Shown: piece by piece, positions 8,571 to 15,951 of the stretch
How the letters are laid out: each line of letters begins with the position of its first letter
Position numbering within the stretch: position 1 is the first letter of the stretch
From: Flavipsychrobacter sp.
GTDB taxonomy: Bacteria > Bacteroidota > Bacteroidia > Chitinophagales > Chitinophagaceae
DNA length: 64,000 bases
Direction: 5' to 3'
Assembly (NCBI GenBank): GCA_021155965.1
Contig: JAJNBJ010000013.1
Coordinates: 38,064 to 102,063, forward strand
Position numbers and translations under genes: made by a program
Notes under the pieces: model-generated
Database searches by the model: none
What the model was told of the DNA's origin: nothing
The model's input: only the letters and a program-made list of their open reading frames with translations

Positions 8571-10574
8571 ATGCGCCGTATTTTAATTCTGCTGGCATTT
8601 TTATTGGTTTGTAATTTTTCTAAAGCACAGGTTTGCAGGGATTTTGCTATAGAACTTTATGCTGTTCCTTCTACCTCGCCGGTGCAGATAACACTTAAAT
8701 GGAAGCCGGTTGGGTTTGGTACGCCCACTTACAGCATTTATAAAAAATCAAGAACAGCAACATCGTGGGGATCGGCAATTGCAACATTGCCTTCTACTGA
8801 TACTGATTATGTAGATGGGGCTGTGATCATAGATTCCTCCTATGAATATTATGTGAAGGGTGTAGGTTCAACCATAACATCTGCAGGATTTATTTACGCA
8901 GGTATAAGGGCGCCTGCTATCCATTACAGGGGAACGATGATATTGGTAGTAGATAGTACATTCACGGTTCCATGCGCAGCAGGGATTACAAAATTAATGG
9001 ATGATCTTAGTGGCGATGGATGGCAGGTAATAAGGCATGATTTTTTGCGCACAAAAACAGTTGCCGATGTTAAAGCCGCTATAGTAAATGATTATACAAC
9101 ATACCCCAATGTTAAAGCAGTATTGCTGCTGGGGCACGTGGCCGTTCCGCATAGTGGAGATATGAATCCTGATGCTCATACCGATCATAAAGGTGCATGG
9201 TCAGCTGATGTTTTCTATGGATCGATAAGCGGTTCCTGGACCGATGTAACGGTAAATAACATAACTTCCTCAAACCCCGCTAATCGCAATACCCCGGGCG
9301 ATGGTAAATATGACCAGACTTCTATACCTGCCACAGTGGAGCTGCAGGTAGGGCGTGTGGATGTTTATGACATGCCGGCATTCTCTTCGCCTGAAGTGAC
9401 GTTGATGAACAATTACCTCTCCAAAGATCACTTATATAAAATGGACTCTATTGCTGTGCTTCGTAAAGCGGTCATCAGTGATAATTTTGGCGTGGTCACT
9501 GCTGGTCCGGGTATTTATGAGTCATTTGCAGCTAGTGGCTGGCGCAACTTTGCGCCACTTGTTGGCAGGGATAGCGTTTCCACAACTTCTTCATTGATAT
9601 CAGACCTTGCAGCAACACCATATCAATGGTCATATGGCTGTGGCGGCGGTAGTTATACAAGCGCAAGTGGTATAGGCAACACTACCAATTTTGCAAGCAG
9701 TGCTTGCAATGGCATTTTCACAATGCTTTTCGGTAGTTACTTCGGAGACTGGAATACCACCAACAATTTCCTGCGTGCCCCATTATGTTCTAATCCTCCC
9801 ATGCTTACCAATTGCTGGGCTGGCAGGCCACAGTGGTTCTTTCATCACATGGCGCTGGGCCTGAATATTGGGTATTCTGCTTGGCAAACACAAAACAATC
9901 ATGGCTTTTCCCCCACATATTACTTATACCCTGACGTTGGTGCCGGTTGGGTGCATGTTGGTTTAATGGGAGACCTTTCACTGCGCACGGACTATGTGAA
10001 ACCAGTGCTTAATATGAATGTTACAGCCGCTACTTCCGGTGGCGCCAACGTCACGTGGACTGCTTCTCCCGATCCCGGCGTTATAGGTTATTATGTCTAC
10101 CGTGCTGACAGCGCTTACGGATATTACACCCGCCTGAACGCAACCATGATAACTGCTCTCACATACTACGATGTGACGGCTACCACAGGCCTGAAATATT
10201 ATATGGTACGCCCCGTAAAACTGGAGTCAACACCCTCAGGCGGTTATTATAATTTGGGTATTGGCGCAACAGATACAGCTACTATTACGTATTCTATATT
10301 GCAAACGGCGCAGGTGCAGCAATCGGTTGATGTATCAGTGTTTCCTAACCCGGCCAGTGACCATTTGAATGTGAATATTAATGCCGGAACCTCTTGTGTA
10401 GCCACAATGTATGTAGTGAATATAACAGGGCAGGTATCGGATCTGGTTACAAAACAACTGCAGGATGGTGATAACAGGTACATGCTGAACATAGCCAGCT
10501 ACACACCGGGCATGTATATGCTGGTTGTAAAAACCGGCGACAAACAGGTAACCAAACAATGGGTGAAGCAATAA
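8571..10574 (+). CDS. T9SS-secreted gingipain-like (C25-like) protein with FN3 domains
   Basis: 667 residues. A signal peptide (MRRILILLAFLLVCNFSKAQ) is followed by an FN3-like domain (about 28-110). A caspase/gingipain-like region follows, with VKAVLLLGHVAVP at about 181-193, a downstream GAWSADVFYG motif and YGCGGGSY (Cys 357). A second FN3-like domain (about 485-570) and a type IX sorting domain (VFPNPASDHLNV, ending VTKQWVKQ) complete it. The GHV...GDMNPDAHTDH segment recurs in large secreted Bacteroidota proteins. The His-Cys pair could be a C25-type dyad, but the match to true gingipains is distant, so peptidase activity is uncertain. Confidence 0.7.
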   Translation: MRRILILLAFLLVCNFSKAQVCRDFAIELYAVPSTSPVQITLKWKPVGFGTPTYSIYKKSRTATSWGSAIATLPSTDTDYVDGAVIIDSSYEYYVKGVGSTITSAGFIYAGIRAPAIHYRGTMILVVDSTFTVPCAAGITKLMDDLSGDGWQVIRHDFLRTKTVADVKAAIVNDYTTYPNVKAVLLLGHVAVPHSGDMNPDAHTDHKGAWSADVFYGSISGSWTDVTVNNITSSNPANRNTPGDGKYDQTSIPATVELQVGRVDVYDMPAFSSPEVTLMNNYLSKDHLYKMDSIAVLRKAVISDNFGVVTAGPGIYESFAASGWRNFAPLVGRDSVSTTSSLISDLAATPYQWSYGCGGGSYTSASGIGNTTNFASSACNGIFTMLFGSYFGDWNTTNNFLRAPLCSNPPMLTNCWAGRPQWFFHHMALGLNIGYSAWQTQNNHGFSPTYYLYPDVGAGWVHVGLMGDLSLRTDYVKPVLNMNVTAATSGGANVTWTASPDPGVIGYYVYRADSAYGYYTRLNATMITALTYYDVTATTGLKYYMVRPVKLESTPSGGYYNLGIGATDTATITYSILQTAQVQQSVDVSVFPNPASDHLNVNINAGTSCVATMYVVNITGQVSDLVTKQLQDGDNRYMLNIASYTPGMYMLVVKTGDKQVTKQWVKQ

Positions 10575-10592
10575 TACAAAGCATATAAAAGT

Positions 10593-10622
10593 AAATAGCC
10601 CCGATGATCATCGGGGCTATTT
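10593..10622. terminator. Bidirectional intrinsic terminator
   Basis: A perfect 30-bp palindrome (arms AAATAGCCCCGATGA and its complement) has an A-run on one side and a T-run on the other. It lies between the C25-like gene and the convergent L25 gene and can terminate both. Confidence 0.85.
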
Positions 10623-10641
10623 TTATGCGTGTGCAAAATTA

Positions 10642-11301
10642 TTACTTCTTCTTTTCAGCTGGCTTAGCTGCTGCTGCTGGCGCTTTGCCTGCTGCCGGAG
10701 CTGCTGCTGGCGCTGCACCTGCTGCCGGAGCTGCTGATGCTGCTTCTTCCTGTTTCAGTGCGCGGGTAGTAACTACCGATGCAACAGGGATACGTGGAGA
10801 GTTCAGTATTTCCATGTTCTCAGCTACCACGTCTTCAACACGGATGTTGCCATGCAATTGCAGGTTGGTGATATCTACGCTGATGTTCTCTTTCAGGTGC
10901 TTAGGATAAGTGCGCACGTTGAGCGATTTCATTTTCAGCTCCAGGCGGCCACCGTCTTTAACGCCTTGTGCCTGGCCATGGAATTTGATAGGGAGGGTAG
11001 CGTTGATCTTACGGTCTTCTACCAGTTCCAGGAAGTCGATGTGGTTCAGCTCGTCTGTTACCACGTCAAACTGCAGGTCCTTCATGATCGCCCTGTAGCT
11101 TTTGCCTTCAACTGCAATTTCTGCAAGCTGGAAATCAGGTGTGTACACCAGTGTGCGGAATGCCATTACAGGAGCGCTGAAATGGATAGTTTCGTTACCG
11201 CCATAGATAACAGCCGGTACATTGCCTTCAGAACGAATTTGGCGCGTTGCTTTCTTGCCAAGGTCGCTTCTCTTTTTACCTTCAATTTTTACACTCTTCA
11301 T
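10642..11301 (-). CDS. rplY: 50S ribosomal protein L25 / general stress protein Ctc
   Basis: 219 residues. The N-terminal L25 domain (about 1-90; opens MKSVKIEGKKRSDLGKKATR, with VPAVIYGG) binds 5S rRNA. The C-terminal Ctc/TL5-type beta domain (about 95-180; FLELVEDRKI, LPIKFHGQAQGVKDGG) follows. A low-complexity Ala/Pro tail ending in AEKKK is typical of Bacteroidota L25 proteins. It lies 207 bp downstream of prs on the same strand, a conserved prs-rplY order in many bacteria. Confidence 0.95.
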   Translation of the reverse strand: MKSVKIEGKKRSDLGKKATRQIRSEGNVPAVIYGGNETIHFSAPVMAFRTLVYTPDFQLAEIAVEGKSYRAIMKDLQFDVVTDELNHIDFLELVEDRKINATLPIKFHGQAQGVKDGGRLELKMKSLNVRTYPKHLKENISVDITNLQLHGNIRVEDVVAENMEILNSPRIPVASVVTTRALKQEEAASAAPAAGAAPAAAPAAGKAPAAAAKPAEKKK

Positions 11302-11430
11302 TGTTTAGTGTTTTTTTCTTCTTAGTCACAGGCGCTTTTCCGCCAAACATCTGTACTAAGATCCGTTTTTAATAATTAAGGTTACCCATTTGCGGGGGCG
11401 GATTTTTTTGTATAAACAGTCGTTATTATA

Positions 11431-11506
11431 ATTTGAAAATGAGCCGATTTGAAAATTTGAAAATTAAAGGGGAACATTTTCAAATTCTCAAATTTTCAAA
11501 TTAGCA
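11431..11506. repeat. A/T-rich inverted repeat between prs and rplY
   Basis: Iterations of TTTGAAAAT (11431-11464) are answered by inverted ATTTTCAAAT iterations (11476-11503), giving a hairpin with a short loop. It resembles dispersed TTTTCAAATTTTCAAAT repeats I recall from Bacteroidota intergenic regions. It could act as an attenuator or processing site between the two genes. Confidence 0.6.
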
Positions 11507-11508
11507 CA

Positions 11509-12453
11509 TTACTTTCGATTACTATGAATAAACAAAGAACTTATCGACTTATTCTCAAAAGTATTCCTGATAGCTACTGCGAACAGGTCGCTGGTGGGGA
11601 GTACTTCTATTTTGTCGCATTTTTGCTTCAGCGGTATCGTATCGCACACAACCAGTTTCTCCAGTTCCGATCCTTCAATATTGTTGTAAGCGTTGCCGCT
11701 TAAAACAGGGTGTGTACAGAATGCGCGTACCGATAAAGCGCCTCTTTCCTTCAGTATGGCAGCACTCTTGCAAAGCGTTCCGGCAGTGTCACATATATCA
11801 TCTATCAAAACTACGTTTCTGCCTGATACATCGCCTATTACGGTCATTGCGGCTATCTCGTTGGCACGTTTACGCTGCTTGTCGCAGATAACCATGTCGG
11901 CATTGAAATACTTGGCAACTTCCCTTACCCTGTTGGTGCTACCCACATCGGGGGCCGCAAAGATAAGATTTTCTATCTTAAGTTTTTCAATGTAAGGGAT
12001 AAAAATTGCCGAAGAATCAAGGTGGTCCACCGGTATATCAAAAAAACCTTGAATTTGAGGCGCGTGCAGGTCCATTGTCATTACCCGGTTAGCACCGGCT
12101 TTGGCCAGGATATTGGCTACCAGCTTGGATGCTATGGCCACACGGGGCTTATCTTTCCTGTCTTGCCGTGCATAGCCAAAATAGGGGATAACCGCCGTAA
12201 TATAGCCTGCCGATGCCCTGCGTGCCGCGTCTATCATCATCAGCAGCTCCATCAGGTTATCAGATGGGGCGTAGGTAGCCTGAACGAGAAAAACATAATC
12301 GCCACGGATAGACTCCTGGAAAACAGGCTGGAACTCCCCATCGCTGAATTTTTGGATAGTGAGCGCCCCGAGCGCTTTTCCGAAGTTTTTGGCTATTTTT
12401 TCCGCAAGGTAAGTGGAGGCATTACCGGAGAATATCTTTACTGAGGAGTTCAT
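11509..12453 (-). CDS. prs: Ribose-phosphate pyrophosphokinase
   Basis: 314 residues, the normal length. It makes PRPP from ribose-5-phosphate and ATP for nucleotide, His and Trp synthesis. Visible motifs: the flexible-loop region GYARQDRK (about 93), the divalent-cation site VMTMDLHAPQIQGFF (about 125), and the PRPP-binding loop VVLIDDICDTAGT (about 215). The start MNSSVKIFSG is the usual Prs N-terminus. A -7 promoter box lies 17 bp upstream. Confidence 0.97.
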   Translation of the reverse strand: MNSSVKIFSGNASTYLAEKIAKNFGKALGALTIQKFSDGEFQPVFQESIRGDYVFLVQATYAPSDNLMELLMMIDAARRASAGYITAVIPYFGYARQDRKDKPRVAIASKLVANILAKAGANRVMTMDLHAPQIQGFFDIPVDHLDSSAIFIPYIEKLKIENLIFAAPDVGSTNRVREVAKYFNADMVICDKQRKRANEIAAMTVIGDVSGRNVVLIDDICDTAGTLCKSAAILKERGALSVRAFCTHPVLSGNAYNNIEGSELEKLVVCDTIPLKQKCDKIEVLPTSDLFAVAIRNTFENKSISSLFIHSNRK

Positions 12454-12469
12454 GTGCTTAAAATGATGG

Positions 12470-12477
12470 CAAAGGTA
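12470..12477 (-). promoter_or_regulatory. Promoter -7 box of prs
   Basis: On the minus strand this reads TACCTTTG, an exact TAnnTTTG match, 17 bp before the prs ATG. Confidence 0.6.
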
Positions 12478-12551
12478 ATAAAAACCTAACCTGAGTTAAG
12501 GGCTTTTTTCCCCAGTTTGCTCACAAAGCACTGTAGGTTTACTAAAATACT

Positions 12552-12581
12552 TATCTTTAGCGTTAGTAACGTATAACGTTA
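12552..12581 (+). promoter_or_regulatory. higA promoter with palindromic operator
   Basis: TATCTTTA (12552-12559) resembles the -7 box. Just downstream, at the expected transcription start, is a perfect inverted repeat TAACGT-ATA-ACGTTA (12567-12581), embedded in two direct copies of GTTAGTA (12562-12568, 12578-12584). It ends 13 bp before the higA ATG. Autoregulatory binding by HigA is the natural inference. Confidence 0.6.
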
Positions 12582-12594
12582 GTATTATTTAATA

Positions 12595-12891
12595 ATGGCA
12601 AAATTAAAAAACATACATCCGGGGGAAGTGCTGAAAGAAGAATTTCTGAAAGAACTGGCTATCTCTGCATACAGGCTGGCAAAGGACACAGGCATACCAC
12701 AAACACGCATATCTGAGATAATAAAGGGCAAAAGAAGGATAACGGCAGATACAGCGTTAAGGCTCTCTAAATATTTTGGCACTACACCTAAATTCTGGCT
12801 GGGGCTACAGGACGACTTTGATATTGAGGAAGAGAATAAAACAAAAGAAAAAGAGTTCTCTTTGATTAAACATCATTCTACAGCAGCGTAA
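12595..12891 (+). CDS. HigA-family XRE antitoxin/repressor, no adjacent HigB
   Basis: 98 residues. The opening IHPGEVLKEEFLKEL is diagnostic of HigA/VapI-type antidote proteins. The helix-turn-helix (about 20-68) reads AISAYRLAKDTGIP...ISEIIKGKRRITADTALRL, followed by FGTTPKFWLGLQDDFDIE. In standard modules the toxin HigB is encoded just upstream, but only 141 bp separate this gene from the divergent prs and no RelE-like frame fits. It is followed 7 bp later by the Tat aminotransferase gene, so the two are probably co-transcribed. Hence it may be a repressor of a metabolic unit rather than an antitoxin (inference). Confidence 0.88.
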   Translation: MAKLKNIHPGEVLKEEFLKELAISAYRLAKDTGIPQTRISEIIKGKRRITADTALRLSKYFGTTPKFWLGLQDDFDIEEENKTKEKEFSLIKHHSTAA

Positions 12892-12898
12892 ATAAATT

Positions 12899-14008
12899 AT
12901 GGAAACAACCAGGAGAAAATGGCTGACACAGGCAGGGGTACTATTTCTTGGTGCGGGCTTAGCCGGTTTAAGGGCTAAAGCATCTCCTGTAATTGAGCCG
13001 GTTTATTTTCTGCCGGAACCGGATGATGGACCGATTAGGTTAAGCTCTAATGAAAACCCTTATGGGCCGTCGCCCATGGCGCGTGCTGCAATGGCTGAGA
13101 GTGTAAGCATCAGTAACAGGTATCAATGGCAAATGGTTAGGGATCTGATATCTGCTATTGCCGTAAAAAATAATGTTGCCAATGAAAATGTGCTGATAGG
13201 TGCTGGCTCCACGCAAATAATTGATACGGTAATTCAACTGGCTGCATTACAAAAGGGTAATTTTATATTAGCAGAACCAACCTTTAATAGATGGACAAGT
13301 GCAGCTGAAAGATGCGGGATCCAGAAAATGCTAGTCCAAGTTACAGAGGATAAACGTCATGACCTTACAGCGATGATAAACGCAATAAAACCGGATACCC
13401 GGATGGTCTATATATGCAATCCCAACAACCCGACCGGAACAATTTGTAAATACGATGCGCTTGTTGCTTTTGTAAAGGAAGCAACAAAAAAGACATTAGT
13501 AATAGTGGATGAAGCTTACCTTGACTATACCAATGAGACTTCTTTAAGCAGCCTGCTGACAGAGAACGTCAACCTTATTGTGGTAAAAACATTCTCGAAA
13601 ATATATGGATTAGCGGGAGCGCGCATAGGTTATGCACTGGCACATGCAAAAACAATTGAACGTCTTGGGCAGCTGCAATCGGGAGTGAATGTTGGGGTGA
13701 GTGCTGCATCGCTTGCTGGGGCAATAGCATCTTTAAAAGATACTGATTTTGTAAAGGAGTCTTACTTACAAAATGAAAAGACCAGGGCATACACCATTCA
13801 GCAATTAGAACGCCTGAATATCCCGTGTATCCCGTCTTACACAAACTTCATTTACTTCTCGCTGCAGAATTACACTAAGGATTTCTTTGACCAGTTAAAA
13901 AGAAATAATATTGAGGGGACACACATTTATGAAGAAAATGGGAAATGGTCGAGAATTACGGTAGGCACAATGCAAGAGATGAAAAGGCTTATTAGCGCGA
14001 TAGGGTAG
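12899..14008 (+). CDS. Tat-exported PLP-dependent aminotransferase (HisC-like)
   Basis: 369 residues. Residues 5-8 (RRKW) followed by a hydrophobic stretch GVLFLGAGLAGL form a twin-arginine signal, so export of the folded, cofactor-loaded enzyme is expected. Fold-type I motifs of the histidinol-phosphate aminotransferase family are present: SSNENPYGPSP (about 49), CNPNNPTGT (about 173), DEAYLDY (204) and the PLP lysine in TFSKIYGLAGARIGY (K234). No other his genes are nearby, and a periplasmic location argues against histidine synthesis. The substrate is unknown. The gene is tightly linked to the HigA-like repressor gene upstream. Confidence 0.87.
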   Translation: METTRRKWLTQAGVLFLGAGLAGLRAKASPVIEPVYFLPEPDDGPIRLSSNENPYGPSPMARAAMAESVSISNRYQWQMVRDLISAIAVKNNVANENVLIGAGSTQIIDTVIQLAALQKGNFILAEPTFNRWTSAAERCGIQKMLVQVTEDKRHDLTAMINAIKPDTRMVYICNPNNPTGTICKYDALVAFVKEATKKTLVIVDEAYLDYTNETSLSSLLTENVNLIVVKTFSKIYGLAGARIGYALAHAKTIERLGQLQSGVNVGVSAASLAGAIASLKDTDFVKESYLQNEKTRAYTIQQLERLNIPCIPSYTNFIYFSLQNYTKDFFDQLKRNNIEGTHIYEENGKWSRITVGTMQEMKRLISAIG

Positions 14009-14022
14009 TTCGCTTTCTGGCG

Positions 14023-14091
14023 CGAGTTTGTAGTATTGCGTCGTGTGCAGCTAACTCGTGTCTAATTCAATTCAGCCTGTTTGCAACAGGC
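14023..14091. repeat. Hairpin cluster downstream of the aminotransferase gene
   Basis: The inverted pair CGAGTT (14023-14028)/AACTCG (14053-14058) is followed by the perfect hairpin GCCTGTT-TGC-AACAGGC (14075-14091). Together with the two units further on, this opens a 1,050-bp gene-free, repeat-rich stretch (14009-15058). Confidence 0.55.
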
Positions 14092-14170
14092 ATTCATCGT
14101 TCTGCTGAGACCCGTTTCCAGCATTACACATTTTTCTTCCAGTTAGTCCATGCGTCACGCTTGGTCTCCC

Positions 14171-14262
14171 CCGTTGTTCCAGATATGTTATCTGGAACTA
14201 AGAATAAAACCCTTCTGTGAAGGTATCCGTGCTATGCAGTTTATGGTTTGCATTACAGTTTT
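14171..14262. repeat. REP-like repeat unit, copy 1
   Basis: Hairpin GTTCCAGATA-TGT-TATCTGGAAC (14176-14198), followed by a conserved segment containing CCCTTCTG, AAGGTAT and GGTTTGCATTACAG. A diverged second copy lies 180 bp downstream. The arrangement recalls REP/REPIN palindromes left by RAYT transposases, but no transposase is present here. Confidence 0.6.
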
Positions 14263-14350
14263 TTTCCCCCATCAAGTGTCCCGCCCGATGTCTCTCCGTA
14301 GTTTAATCAACTACTATAGCAAGGCTTGGTAAAAGCATTCTATACTCACC

Positions 14351-14442
14351 GTGTTGTTCCAGATGTGTATCTGGAACTAAAAATAGAACCCCTTCTGCGT
14401 AGGTATTCATAGATATAGTGCTGATGATTTGCAATACAGGTC
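14351..14442. repeat. REP-like repeat unit, copy 2
   Basis: Hairpin GTTCCAGAT-GTGT-ATCTGGAAC (14356-14377), followed by CCCCTTCTG, AGGTAT and GATTTGCAATACAG in the same order as copy 1. Both stems are intact although the loops differ in length, suggesting that the hairpin itself is conserved. Confidence 0.6.
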
Positions 14443-14527
14443 ACTACTTTATACCGCTGTTCAGAATTTGCAATCCCATTTCCCGCAATTTTCATCTCCT
14501 TTTATTGCATAACAAAAAGATTTATAA

Positions 14528-14640
14528 CCCCCTCAAACCCGCGCCGGTATTACATGCAAAAACCGTCACGGTACAGTTTCAGTACCGTCAAGGAAAATTG
14601 ATTTTTCCACCCCAAAAACTCTTCCGAACTTTACTTACTT
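14528..14640. repeat. Dispersed hairpin module, copy A
   Basis: About 110 bp alignable with 38233-38340. It opens CCCTCAAACCCGCGCC, has a 14-bp stem around a TTT loop (14563-14593; two or three mismatches in this copy), then CACCCCAAAAAC and GAACTTT. Further on (14706-14770) are CTTTGCG-type words of a second dispersed repeat, before the phased TATACC array. Confidence 0.75.
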
Positions 14641-14832
14641 GCCCGCCGGAGCTCTGACAGCAAAGGAGGGGTAACACCCCCGATTACTATGCAATACACA
14701 ACAAAACTTTGCGGTTTCCTTTGCGCCTTTGCAGCCTGCCCCGCATTGGCGGGGTCTTTGCGGTTAATAATAATTAGCCTCTCCGAAACAAAACAACCCA
14801 CAGCCGATCACAACTATTTACAACCTAAAAAT

Positions 14833-15016
14833 TATACCTTTCTAGGGTATAATTATACCTTTTTAGGGTATAATCATACCTTTTGGGGGTATAAATATAC
14901 CCTTTTATACCCCTTTATACCTTAGAATAAAACACATAATATAAGCCCACAGCACATTCTATTCACATATAAAAAACCAAATATCACGAAACAAGCACTT
15001 TTTCTAAAATTATACC
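14833..15016 (+). repeat. Helically phased TATACC array, copy A
   Basis: TATACC boxes start at 14833, 14854, (CATACC) 14875, 14896, 14906 and 14916, i.e. steps of 21, 21, 21, 10 and 10 bp. GGTATAATTATACC palindromes occupy the 21-bp units. A conserved AATAAAACACATAA...AGCCCA tail follows, with a last TATACC at 15011, 95 bp after the final array box. It lies 43 bp upstream of the phosphodiester glycosidase start, but the other two copies are not upstream of genes of this kind. Confidence 0.85.
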
Positions 15017-15058
15017 TTTCATCATCCTATTCACAATCCTTTTATCCACTCAATAACC

Positions 15059-15811
15059 ATGAACAAAAACAAAACTAATTTCTACTTCACCACAATACTG
15101 TTGCTTGCCATCTTGCTGGCATCATCCATTGGCGCATTCGCACAGCTAACCGTATCAAACGTAAAGACCCGCACAGGCAGTGTTACTTATGTTGTAGCGC
15201 CGCAAAGCACGTATGATATAGATATCTTCGCCAAAGAAGCAGAAGAGCCCGGCGACTTTGCCGGGGTAGAGCAGCGCTGCGCCGCCGCAAAACACCCCAT
15301 GGTGTTTGCCATGAATGGCGGCAAGTGTAAAGGGCTTAAGCCCATGGGGCTTCTGATAAAAGGCATGAACAAATACAAAGATTTTGTTTGGCCTGATGAT
15401 AAAGTTTTCTTCACCATAGGCCCGAGTGCCATATTTGCAAGAGGGCGCGATAATGGCCCATACAGCATTACCGCAGCAAACAAATTCAAAGTGAATGACG
15501 ACCTGGCTACTTACCAATTAGCAGTGCAGTCGGGCGCTATACTGTTGACTAAGGGTTTTATGAACCCGGTGATAACCCGGGCTACCGGTACCCAGGTATG
15601 CAACGGCATCGGCATTAAACCCAACGGCGATTTTGTGCTTGCAATAGCAGACAGCAAAATAAGCCTCCGCGAATTTGCCCTCTTCTTCCAGGAGCAGAAC
15701 TGTGATAATGCCATGCTGCTGGATGAGGGCGATGCGTGTAAATGGTATGTGCCCGGTGGCCAGAAGAAGCCCGGTGTGATGGGGGAGGTGCTTGTGGTGA
15801 CGAGGAAGTAA
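15059..15811 (+). CDS. Secreted phosphodiester glycosidase family protein (NAGPA-like)
   Basis: 250 residues. Signal peptide to about 28 (ASSIGAFAQ). The core shows the family pattern: HPMVFAMNGG (about 81-90), PMGLLIKG, GPSAIFARG, LAVQSGAILLTKG, CNGIGIKPNGDFVLAIAD and NAMLLDEGDACKWYVPGG, where eukaryotic and bacterial relatives have N-L-D-G-G. Relatives cleave sugar-1-phosphodiesters such as N-acetylglucosamine-1-phosphodiester; the substrate here is unknown. It is probably periplasmic or secreted. It is monocistronic, flanked by repeat regions on both sides. Confidence 0.82.
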   Translation: MNKNKTNFYFTTILLLAILLASSIGAFAQLTVSNVKTRTGSVTYVVAPQSTYDIDIFAKEAEEPGDFAGVEQRCAAAKHPMVFAMNGGKCKGLKPMGLLIKGMNKYKDFVWPDDKVFFTIGPSAIFARGRDNGPYSITAANKFKVNDDLATYQLAVQSGAILLTKGFMNPVITRATGTQVCNGIGIKPNGDFVLAIADSKISLREFALFFQEQNCDNAMLLDEGDACKWYVPGGQKKPGVMGEVLVVTRK

Positions 15812-15814
15812 TAC

Positions 15815-15933
15815 ACTGTCATGGTGAGCTTGTCGAACCATTGCTGAGGTTTAGGAGAGCTTCATCAGGTGGAATCACCATCAACTAATAGCAGGTCATC
15901 AACAATCCTTCGATGCTCAGGATGACAGATTTA
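15815..15933. repeat. Dispersed intergenic repeat (TGTCATGGTGAGC... / ...CTCAGGATGACAG)
   Basis: Contains CTGTCATGGTGAGCTTGTCG and, near the other end, CTTCGATGCTCAGGATGACA, giving outer ends CTGTCAT/ATGACAG in inverted orientation. Words of this type recur between genes in many bacteria. It fills most of the gap between two convergent genes. Confidence 0.55.
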
Positions 15934-15951
15934 ATGAGGCTCAGGATGACA

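Noticed and set aside
10604..10909. Ala-rich plus-strand frame over the 3' end of rplY
   Set aside because: It mirrors the low-complexity Ala/Pro tail of L25 and starts inside the terminator.
12454..12594. Possible HigB toxin upstream of higA
   Set aside because: The 141-bp gap is too short and holds the divergent prs promoter and the higA operator; no RelE-like frame of suitable length is open.
14833..14921. Regular TATACC units resembling a CRISPR-like array
   Set aside because: Units are 10-21 bp with no separate spacers, no Cas genes are near, and the same array recurs at two other loci; it is a dispersed repeat.
14150..14925. Three short plus-strand frames in the gene-free repeat region
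   Set aside because: They run through hairpins and repeat units, have no plausible start context and read as non-protein composition.
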